Positions 32,964 through 40,068 of a stretch of DNA of 53,099 bases are shown here, one piece after another. The notes beneath the pieces were generated by a model that did no database searches, was not told where the DNA came from, and saw nothing but the letters and a program-made list of their open reading frames with translations. The stretch comes from Paenalcaligenes sp035301625 (GTDB lineage Bacteria > Pseudomonadota > Gammaproteobacteria > Burkholderiales > Burkholderiaceae_B), in the NCBI GenBank assembly GCA_035301625.1, contig DATGTW010000122.1:1-53099 (forward strand), written 5' to 3'. Position 1 is the stretch's first letter; each line of letters starts with the position of its first letter. The position numbers and the translations under genes are program-made.

Positions 32964-33965
32964 ATGTCCACCTTTCGGCTTTCAGTGTTAGCATTATCGA
33001 CCTGTTTGGCGTTTGCCGCCAATGCGGAATCTGTACGCAATGTACCCGTGCAGCCTATTCCAGAGGCAGAAATTACCGAGCCAGAAAAAGTCGAACTTGG
33101 AAAAATGCTGTTTTTTGATCCTCGTTTGTCGCGTTCTGGTTTCATTTCATGTAACTCGTGCCACAACTTGAGCATGGGTGGTTCTGACAACCTGGTTTCA
33201 TCTATTGGCGACCGTTGGGCTCAGGGGCCCATCAACTCGCCCACCGTTTTAAACTCGAGTCTTAATATTGCTCAGTTTTGGGATGGTCGCGCTGGTTCAC
33301 TACAAGAACAAGCCGGCGGTCCTATCGAGAACCCGCTTGAAATGGGCTTCACCCACGAGCTGGCCATCGGGGTTCTGCGTTCTATTCCTGAGTACGTAGA
33401 AAAGTTTGAGGTTATTTACGACAATCCTGATTTCGGTATCGAAGAGGTCACAGATGCCATCGCGGTCTACGAAGAGACTCTGACCACGCCTAATGCACCT
33501 TTTGATCAGTGGCTGCGTGGTGATGACGATGCCTTGACTGATTTTGAACTCGAGGGCTGGGAGCTCTTTATGACCAGCGGCTGTGTGGCTTGTCATAATG
33601 GCGTCAACTTGGGCGGAACCTCTTTCCAAAAGATGGGTGTAGTCGAGCCCTACCATACGCTGAACCCTGCCGAAGGGCGTGCCGAGGTCACCGGCGTGGA
33701 TGCTGACCGCTTTAGCTTTAAGGTACCCACACTGCGCAACGTCGAATTGACCTATCCCTATTTCCACGATGGCGCTGTTTGGACCTTGACCGAGGCTGTC
33801 GACATTATGGGTCGCCTGCAGTTGGGCCGTGTGTATAACGACGAAGAAAACGCCAAGATCGTTGCCTTCCTCAAGACGCTCACGGGTGAGCAACCCGAGG
33901 TCGTATTGCCCATCCTGCCACCCTCTACTGATGACACGCCTAAGCCAAACCCATGGGAGGAATAA
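32964..33965 (+). CDS. ccpA: Di-haem cytochrome c peroxidase
   Basis: Periplasmic enzyme that reduces hydrogen peroxide with electrons from cytochrome c. A signal peptide (residues 1-21, ending ANA) precedes the mature protein. Two CxxCH haem sites are present: CNSCH (63-67, low-potential haem) and CVACH (207-211, high-potential haem). FFDPRLSRSG and GRAGSLQEQAGGP are family hallmarks. The length of 333 is normal. CcpA is FNR/Anr-regulated in several proteobacteria, in line with the promoter found here. The gene is monocistronic, with its own terminator. Confidence 0.94.
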   Translation: MSTFRLSVLALSTCLAFAANAESVRNVPVQPIPEAEITEPEKVELGKMLFFDPRLSRSGFISCNSCHNLSMGGSDNLVSSIGDRWAQGPINSPTVLNSSLNIAQFWDGRAGSLQEQAGGPIENPLEMGFTHELAIGVLRSIPEYVEKFEVIYDNPDFGIEEVTDAIAVYEETLTTPNAPFDQWLRGDDDALTDFELEGWELFMTSGCVACHNGVNLGGTSFQKMGVVEPYHTLNPAEGRAEVTGVDADRFSFKVPTLRNVELTYPYFHDGAVWTLTEAVDIMGRLQLGRVYNDEENAKIVAFLKTLTGEQPEVVLPILPPSTDDTPKPNPWEE

Positions 33966-34013
33966 TCACTCATTAGTCAGTTATGCATTAATATCTGATT
34001 ATCGGTGAACCCC

Positions 34014-34051
34014 AATAGCCACAGTGCCTGAACAGCGCTGTGGCTATTTTC
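34014..34051 (+). terminator. ccp terminator
   Basis: AATAGCCACAG (34014-34024) pairs with CTGTGGCTATT (34038-34048) and is followed by TTTT overlapping the stem end. Confidence 0.8.
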
Positions 34052-34115
34052 ATGATCACGAAAAAATTAATAAAAAGGATTATGATGGGGTTACACAGCT
34101 CGCAAGGAGGAGGAC

Positions 34116-35924
34116 ATGCACAAGCCAAATGCACACCCATGGCATGCGCTTTACGCACCCACCACACCAGCATGTATTCGTCCTTTACTAGGCCAAAATC
34201 TGGTGCAAGTGCTTGACGAGTGCTGCCATCGCTATGCGACCCGCACCAGTTTGTATTCTATGGGCGGTCAACTAACATTTGCCCAACTACAAAAATTGAG
34301 CCAGGACTTTGCTCAATGGTTATTGGCCCGAGGCATGCAACCCGGGGAACGGGTCGCCTTGATGATGCCCAATCTAATGCAATATGTGGTAGCCATGTTG
34401 GGTGTGCTGCGTGCCGGTGGTGTCGTGGCGACATGTAATCCGCTTTACACAGCGCGCGAGCTGCGTCTATTGCTCGAGGATGCACAACCACGGTATGTCG
34501 TCATTGCACGGCCCTTTGTACCAACAGCGATCCAAGCCATTACACAAAGTGCAGAGGGTGGTTTTGAGTATGCTCACATCCCCGAGCTTATAGTCACTGA
34601 ATTAGGTGATCTGCAGTCTACGCCGCGGCGCTATTTGATTAACGCATTGGCTTGGGCTGCGTGTGTGCGGCGTCAGCGGAAAGCCCAGCATCGTCCCGAT
34701 TCTTCGCATCTGCAGGGTTCACTGCATCACCAAGGCCCATTACATAAGCAAGCCGGATCGCCGCCCCAGCCCAGTCAGATCCATAGGTTTATGCAGGTAT
34801 TGCGTCAAGGAGCGTGCCAAACACATGCCACACCGCAGATTGCGGCGACTGACCCTGCATTTTTACTGTATACCGGTGGAACTACTGGTCGCCCTAAAGG
34901 GGTGATACTGACGCATCAAAATATGGTCGCTAATATCCACCAGGTATCTAGTTGGCTGGTGCCTACCCTTAAAGCTGGCCAAGAAACAGTGCTGACTGCT
35001 TTGCCCATGTATCACGTTTTTTCTTTATTGGGCAATTGCTTGTTATTTCTATATTTAGGGGGCAGCAATGTACTTATTGCGGATGGGCGTGACATGGATC
35101 AAATTATCGGGGCCATGCGCAAATACCCCATCAGTGCGTTTACGGGGGTGAATACTTTGTTTCGCCGCTTATTGCAGCACCCCCGGTTCGAGCACCTTGA
35201 TTTTTCACATTTTCGGGTAGTGATCGGTGGGGGCGCTGCAGTCGAGGAAAGCGTGGCCACCCACTGGGAGACAGTAACTGGGCAATCTCTATTACAGGCA
35301 TACGGACTCACGGAAACAGCCCCTGCAGTGTGTATTAACCCGCTTAAAGGCAACCATCAAAAAACCGCTTTGGGTTTGCCATTGCCTTCTACTGAGGTAC
35401 GAATTTTGGATGAACAGGGTCTGCCCTTGCCACTGCATACCTGTGGTGAAATCTGTGTACGTGGGCCTCAGGTAATGTCAGGCTATCACCGTGCCGAGGA
35501 CAATGTGGGTATCTTTACCGATGATGGTTTTTTTCGTACAGGGGATATGGGGTATATGGATGAACAGGGTTTTGTCTATTTACAGGAAAGGAAAAATGAC
35601 ATCATTAATGTTTCAGGTTTTCAGGTCTTTCCTACTGAAATCGAAGCCGTTATTGGTAGTTTGCCTGAGGTGACCGCGGTGGCAGTGATTGGGGTGCCTG
35701 ATGAAGAGGCGGGTGAACGTATTCGTGCGTTTGTACAATTACGTAAAGATGTGCTCTCTAGAGAATCTTTTAGCGAGGAAAAAATTCGTCAGCATTGTCA
35801 GGTAAATTTAACCAAATATAAAATACCCACAGAAATCTTTTTTATGGATGGTATACCCCTATCACCAGTGGGCAAGGTTTTGCGCCGTAAACTCAGAAAT
35901 ACATATGAAAACACGCGTGATTAA
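34116..35924 (+). CDS. Long-chain acyl-CoA ligase (AMP-binding), FadD-like
   Basis: Adenylate-forming enzyme that activates fatty acids with ATP and CoA. The P-loop YTGGTTGRPKG (252-262), the QAYGLTETAP motif near 400 and the GDMGYMDEQG / ERKNDIINVSG region near 470-500 identify the family, closest in style to FadD. At 602 residues it is about 40 longer than E. coli FadD. The extra length lies before the P-loop, at about residues 185-225, as a His/Gln/Pro-rich low-complexity stretch (SSHLQGSLHHQGPLHKQAG). The ATG has a strong GGAGGAGG ribosome-binding site. It stands alone. Substrate length cannot be told from sequence. Confidence 0.9.
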   Translation: MHKPNAHPWHALYAPTTPACIRPLLGQNLVQVLDECCHRYATRTSLYSMGGQLTFAQLQKLSQDFAQWLLARGMQPGERVALMMPNLMQYVVAMLGVLRAGGVVATCNPLYTARELRLLLEDAQPRYVVIARPFVPTAIQAITQSAEGGFEYAHIPELIVTELGDLQSTPRRYLINALAWAACVRRQRKAQHRPDSSHLQGSLHHQGPLHKQAGSPPQPSQIHRFMQVLRQGACQTHATPQIAATDPAFLLYTGGTTGRPKGVILTHQNMVANIHQVSSWLVPTLKAGQETVLTALPMYHVFSLLGNCLLFLYLGGSNVLIADGRDMDQIIGAMRKYPISAFTGVNTLFRRLLQHPRFEHLDFSHFRVVIGGGAAVEESVATHWETVTGQSLLQAYGLTETAPAVCINPLKGNHQKTALGLPLPSTEVRILDEQGLPLPLHTCGEICVRGPQVMSGYHRAEDNVGIFTDDGFFRTGDMGYMDEQGFVYLQERKNDIINVSGFQVFPTEIEAVIGSLPEVTAVAVIGVPDEEAGERIRAFVQLRKDVLSRESFSEEKIRQHCQVNLTKYKIPTEIFFMDGIPLSPVGKVLRRKLRNTYENTRD

Positions 35925-36027
35925 GTAGCAGCATCAAGTAACAAAAGGAATGTCACTTTTTGTGAAATCGCTTGTCAAGGAACAGGGCAGTGGGAACAAT
36001 ATCAAAGATCAATTTTTAGGAAATTAA

Positions 36028-36870
36028 ATGAGAAAAGTATTTTTAGGTTTGGCCATTACAAGTGCATTTGCATTGGCGGCATGTGGCAGCCATGTAGAGA
36101 ATAAAGACGAATCCATGGAACAAGCTAACCAAGCAGCGCTCACATCCTACGTATGGCACCTCGAGCGCGTTTCACAACCTAAATCTAATCAGACGGTAGA
36201 CAACGCGGCTAATCAGCCATCAGCAGATGACGCCCAAGTACTGCCTGCAGCGCCCGCAGAAATGCGCCCCTTTGATATCAGCTTTGATGATGATCGCGTA
36301 TCTGTACAGGGTTTGTGTAATAACCTCAGTGGCAGCTACACCGTTAGCGGCGAACATATCAACATTAGCCAGATGATGAGTACGCGCAAGATGTGCTCTG
36401 ATGATGCTTTGATGGCACTGGAAAATTATGTTGGTCAGGTCTTGCCCGCAGCAGAACAGTGGAAATTACAAGGGGTAGATGCTGCGCAGCTAGCACAATC
36501 GACACCGACATTGGAACTGCGTTTTTCTAATGGAATGCGCTGGCAACTCGAAGGGACAGCTACAGACGAGACTAAATACGGCCAAGAGCCCGTTATCGAG
36601 TTTTTGCAGATAGATCCCCAAGTGCAGCAATGCACCGATGGCTCGGGCGAATGCTTGAAAGTACGCCAGTTGGAATATGATGACCGCGGTATCCACACTG
36701 AGACTGGTCCATGGCAACAGATTCAACGCGATCAATTAGAAGGCTATGAACTTGACCCAAACTATAGCAGTATCATTCGGGTTAAACGCTTTATGCAATC
36801 AGGTGCTGACGGTGAAAGTCGTCCCGTATATGTGCACGACATGACGGTGGAAACCCAATCTATTGAATAA
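36028..36870 (+). CDS. Lipoprotein with META (DUF306) and DUF4377 domains
   Basis: Predicted outer-envelope lipoprotein of 280 residues. The signal peptide ends in the lipobox LAAC (Cys20). The first domain (about 35-170) looks like the META/HslJ fold: a short strand SYVWHLERV, then GLCNNLSGSYTVSGEHINISQMMSTRKMC, whose Cys pattern is typical. The second (about 185-275) matches DUF4377, with CLKVRQLEYD and the WQQIQRDQLEGYEL motif. Proteins with this pair are widespread in Gram-negative bacteria; HslJ is linked to heat stress and novobiocin resistance, but the function here is unknown. A bidirectional terminator follows. Confidence 0.82.
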   Translation: MRKVFLGLAITSAFALAACGSHVENKDESMEQANQAALTSYVWHLERVSQPKSNQTVDNAANQPSADDAQVLPAAPAEMRPFDISFDDDRVSVQGLCNNLSGSYTVSGEHINISQMMSTRKMCSDDALMALENYVGQVLPAAEQWKLQGVDAAQLAQSTPTLELRFSNGMRWQLEGTATDETKYGQEPVIEFLQIDPQVQQCTDGSGECLKVRQLEYDDRGIHTETGPWQQIQRDQLEGYELDPNYSSIIRVKRFMQSGADGESRPVYVHDMTVETQSIE

Positions 36871-36907
36871 AGGCAACCACATTTAATCACTAAAAGATGA
36901 TTAAAAT

Positions 36908-36934
36908 AGCCAGGCCTGTAAGGGCCTGGCTTTT
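36908..36934. terminator. Terminator between the lipoprotein and the small membrane gene
   Basis: AGCCAGGCC (36908-36916) pairs with GGCCTGGCT (36923-36931), with TTTT on the right and AAAA on the left, so it can act for both converging genes. Confidence 0.82.
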
Positions 36935-36953
36935 GACATTTAGATGATGGTAT

Positions 36954-37361
36954 TTATTGATACATAGGTCTTCTGTCGATGGCTGCGATTACGCCACGTA
37001 CAATTCGATAGATTACCCAAATACCCACAACAAATAATACAATCAGGCCGATAAAGAAATACACCAAGAGCATGCCGATAAGGGTCCAAAACAAACCAAA
37101 CCAAAATGTACGGATTTGCCAGCGGAAATGAGATTCTACCCAAGTGTTTTTGGTATCGGCGCGTTTTACATAGTTGATAATCAGCCCAATAATCCCAGTG
37201 ATTGCTGTCAGTGATAATGCCTGCAGTACATAAACGACAATAGTCAGGGTGCGTAATGAATCTAGTTGCTGTTGTGAGACCCCCTGTTTCAAAGCTGCAG
37301 CCGTGACAGGCTGGGCGGGTGTTGATTGATTTTGACCAGATTGATTGGGTTGTTGTTCCAT
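36954..37361 (-). CDS. Small membrane protein (DUF4870-like)
   Basis: Hypothetical protein of 135 residues. It has a Gln/Pro-rich soluble N-terminus (1-35) followed by three hydrophobic segments (about 40-66, 86-106 and 104-125). The middle loop KRADTKNTWVESHFRWQIRTFW, with its conserved-looking HFRWQ, resembles a common family of small proteobacterial membrane proteins. No function is known. It converges on the lipoprotein gene and is divergent from the DUF805 gene. Confidence 0.75.
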   Translation of the reverse strand: MEQQPNQSGQNQSTPAQPVTAAALKQGVSQQQLDSLRTLTIVVYVLQALSLTAITGIIGLIINYVKRADTKNTWVESHFRWQIRTFWFGLFWTLIGMLLVYFFIGLIVLFVVGIWVIYRIVRGVIAAIDRRPMYQ

Positions 37362-37546
37362 AATTTTTACTGTACCGATTAAGCCGCTAAATCGTGCGGC
37401 AGACTAAAAATACGAAGTAAATACAAGCCCTAAATCATAACGTACAACAATAAAACTGCAATAGAAATATTTCCTTTATTTGCCTAGTATTCAGGGTTAC
37501 TTATAGGGTATGGTTAAGTTATCAATTAATAATAAAGGAGGAAGGC

Positions 37547-37912
37547 ATGCAATGGTATCTCAGCGTTTTAAGAAAATATGCGGTATTTACAGGACGCGCA
37601 CGTAGAAAAGAATATTGGTTTTTCCTTTTATTCAACATCATTATATTTTTTATCCTGAGCTTGATTGATAATATGTTTGGGACTTTTAATGCTCAAACGG
37701 GTGTCGGGGTACTGAGCAGCATTTACTGGTTAGCGATTTTAATCCCATCTATTGCAGTGGGCATTCGCCGTTTGCATGATACGGGTCGCACTGGATGGTG
37801 GTTGTTATTAGTGTTTATTCCCGTTATTGGGCCGTTGATCGTATTGGTGTTGATGTTGTTCGATAGCCAGCCGGGCACCAATGCGTACGGAACCAACCCC
37901 AAGGGGGCCTAA
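37547..37912 (+). CDS. DUF805 family membrane protein
   Basis: Protein of 121 residues with the DUF805 hallmarks: the N-terminal FTGRARRKEYWFFLLF (14-29), three or four membrane segments, and the RRLHDTGRTGWWLLL motif (about 75-90). It is related to the E. coli YhaH/YhaI proteins of unknown function. An AAAGGAGGAAGG ribosome-binding site precedes the ATG. Its end is eight bases from the end of the convergent AEC carrier. Confidence 0.88.
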   Translation: MQWYLSVLRKYAVFTGRARRKEYWFFLLFNIIIFFILSLIDNMFGTFNAQTGVGVLSSIYWLAILIPSIAVGIRRLHDTGRTGWWLLLVFIPVIGPLIVLVLMLFDSQPGTNAYGTNPKGA

Positions 37913-37920
37913 GTCTGTAC

Positions 37921-38805
37921 CTAGACGTAGGTCAATGTAAACCAGATGACGAGCGGTATAACAGCTACCGAGAGCACGTTGCCGACCAGGACAATGCTGG
38001 CAACTGCCTGTGGTGAGGCGTTGTAATGCTCGCTGAGTAAAAAGTTGAGTACGGCTGGTGGAAGCATGGCCGAAAGAATAATCATGCGCTGCCAGTCAGT
38101 ATTCAATGGCAAGAGCCACACAATAATAGGTGCACTGATGGCACCAACGGCCAGATATAACAGATTCATCCTGAGGGCAAAGCCGATCTGGCTAACGCGA
38201 TCGTGGGCCAAGCGTACCCCCAAACTAAAGAGCATGAGTGGGATGGTAATTTGACCCAGCATCTCCATACTGGTCACTACAAAGGCGGGTACGTATTGTT
38301 GGTGCGGGGCTAGCGTGATGCCAAGTACAGCCATCCAGACGTTGGGATTGCGTAGCCATAGCCAGCGATTGCCCTCACCCGAAAGCACTAACAAGCCCAG
38401 AGAAAAATGCAGTGAATTAGACAGGACAAAGAGCAGCACGATATCGCCCAATTGCTCGCGGCCATAGGCCAATAGCATCAACGGGATGCCAACATTACCT
38501 GTGTTTCTGAACATACCCGATACCAAATAAGCACGGCGCGTGATCTCGCTTGGGCGAAAGGCCATGAGCAGCAATCCAGGTAAAACTATCACTAATATTC
38601 CTGCCAGAATTAAGGCCCAAGCATTAGCGGGGTTGATAGGATGGGTAAACAGGGCAGAAAAGATCAGCGCCGGACAAAAAACATGGATATTGACATAATT
38701 GATAAAATCCATGTTGGGGGCGCTCTGGTTGCGACGGGCAAAAAAGAACCCGAGCAGAACGATAATGAGGACGGGTGCGACAATATTTACTAAGGTCAGG
38801 ATCAT
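37921..38805 (-). CDS. AEC-family transporter (auxin efflux carrier-like)
   Basis: Inner-membrane carrier of 294 residues with about ten hydrophobic segments, of the bile/arsenite/riboflavin-like AEC group. Bacterial relatives include malonate and malate carriers. MFRNTGNVGIPLMLLAYG (97-114) is the family's conserved kinked helix, with the NxGxPL core. The substrate cannot be predicted. It is divergent from the MDR oxidoreductase. Confidence 0.87.
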   Translation of the reverse strand: MILTLVNIVAPVLIIVLLGFFFARRNQSAPNMDFINYVNIHVFCPALIFSALFTHPINPANAWALILAGILVIVLPGLLLMAFRPSEITRRAYLVSGMFRNTGNVGIPLMLLAYGREQLGDIVLLFVLSNSLHFSLGLLVLSGEGNRWLWLRNPNVWMAVLGITLAPHQQYVPAFVVTSMEMLGQITIPLMLFSLGVRLAHDRVSQIGFALRMNLLYLAVGAISAPIIVWLLPLNTDWQRMIILSAMLPPAVLNFLLSEHYNASPQAVASIVLVGNVLSVAVIPLVIWFTLTYV

Positions 38806-38945
38806 TATTTTTGCTGTCTCGTTGTATTTTGGCCAGAAAAATCCATCCCATGATTGTATTGATTTACCGTGCGCCTTAGTAGAGAGATAACCGTATTGTT
38901 TGTTGACTGGTCGTTTTTTACGTGTGTGATTATTAGGAGGTCTTC

Positions 38946-39959
38946 ATGAAAGCAATGGTTGTACGTAATCCAGCCAGTCTGGATAGTATCGAACAGGTGG
39001 CACTCACAGATCCAGGGCAGCCTGGACCCGGGCAAATTCGTGTGGCTTTGCATGCCAGCTCTTTGAATTTCCATGATTTGATGGTGGCCAATGGCAGTAT
39101 TCCGACCCAGGATGGCCGTATCCTGCTCTCTGACGGGGCCGGTGTGGTTACCGAGGTCGGTCCAAATGTGACCGAGTTTGCTGTGGGTGATTCGGTCGTA
39201 TCCTGTTTTTTTCCTGAATGGGTGGCAGGCCCAGCGACCCCCGCGGTGACCAATTTTAGTACTACACCGGGAGATGGTGTCGATGGCTTTGCCTGCACAC
39301 ACGTGGTACGCGATGCTGTGGCGTTTACACAGGCACCCAAGGGATGGACACACGCTCAGGCAGCGACCATTACTACCTCGGGCTTGACTGCTTGGCGGGC
39401 GCTGGTCGTGGATGGCGGGCTACAGGCCGGGCAAACAATTTTACTGCTGGGCACAGGGGGGGTGTCCATCGCTGCATTGCAAATTGCCAAGGCAATGGGT
39501 GCACGGGTGGTGATTACCTCGTCTAGTGATGAAAAGTTGGCGCGTGCCCAAGCGCTCGGAGCGGATTTTGTTATTAATTATAAAGAAACTCCGCAGTGGG
39601 GGAAAAAGGCCTTAGAATTAACGGACGGGCGCGGCGCCGACATTGTTGTCGAGGTAGGTGGTCCCGAGACCTTACAGCAGTCTATGCGTGCTGTAGCTGC
39701 AGGCGGACATATTGCCCTGATTGGTGTTTTGACCGGAGCAGAGGGTCATTTGCCAACGCTACAGTTTATGGCGCGCCAAGCGCGCTTGCAGGGTTTAATT
39801 GTTGGCAATCGTCAGCACCAACAAGACTACATCCGCGCTTTAGAGCAAAACAATCTTCAACCTATCATCGATAAAAGTTTCGCCTTGGATGCTTTGGCCG
39901 AGGCCTTTAAATACCAAACCAGTGCCCAACACTTTAGTAAAATAGTCCTCGAATGGTAG
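38946..39959 (+). CDS. Zinc-independent MDR oxidoreductase (quinone reductase-like)
   Basis: NAD(P)-dependent medium-chain dehydrogenase/reductase, 337 residues. The N-terminal GroES-like domain lacks the GHE and Cys ligands of zinc alcohol dehydrogenases. The nucleotide fold carries LLLGTGGVSIAALQIAKAMG (about 160-180). This places it nearer the NADPH:quinone reductase / enoyl reductase branch. GADIVVEVGGPETL follows as usual. An AGGAGG ribosome-binding site is present. The substrate is unknown. Confidence 0.85.
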   Translation: MKAMVVRNPASLDSIEQVALTDPGQPGPGQIRVALHASSLNFHDLMVANGSIPTQDGRILLSDGAGVVTEVGPNVTEFAVGDSVVSCFFPEWVAGPATPAVTNFSTTPGDGVDGFACTHVVRDAVAFTQAPKGWTHAQAATITTSGLTAWRALVVDGGLQAGQTILLLGTGGVSIAALQIAKAMGARVVITSSSDEKLARAQALGADFVINYKETPQWGKKALELTDGRGADIVVEVGGPETLQQSMRAVAAGGHIALIGVLTGAEGHLPTLQFMARQARLQGLIVGNRQHQQDYIRALEQNNLQPIIDKSFALDALAEAFKYQTSAQHFSKIVLEW

Positions 39960-39983
39960 GAGGGGGATTTTGATGGGGCTATT

Positions 39984-40021
39984 GCTGCGCGTTTAATGGC
40001 CTTGGTTTTATAACGCGCAGC
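39984..40021. repeat. Inverted repeat between the MDR gene and the diguanylate cyclase
   Basis: GCTGCGCGTT (39984-39993) is a perfect complement to AACGCGCAGC (40012-40021) across an 18-base loop. There is no T-run after it, so it may be a weak terminator, an operator or an RNA structure. Confidence 0.5.
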
Positions 40022-40068
40022 CCTAGAGTGCTGGTATTAAAAACTCAAATCCGTGGACTAGCCTGTAC

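Noticed and set aside
33300..33893. Open frame of 197 codons antisense to ccp
   Set aside because: It has no family resemblance, and the sense strand has two haem motifs and a signal peptide.
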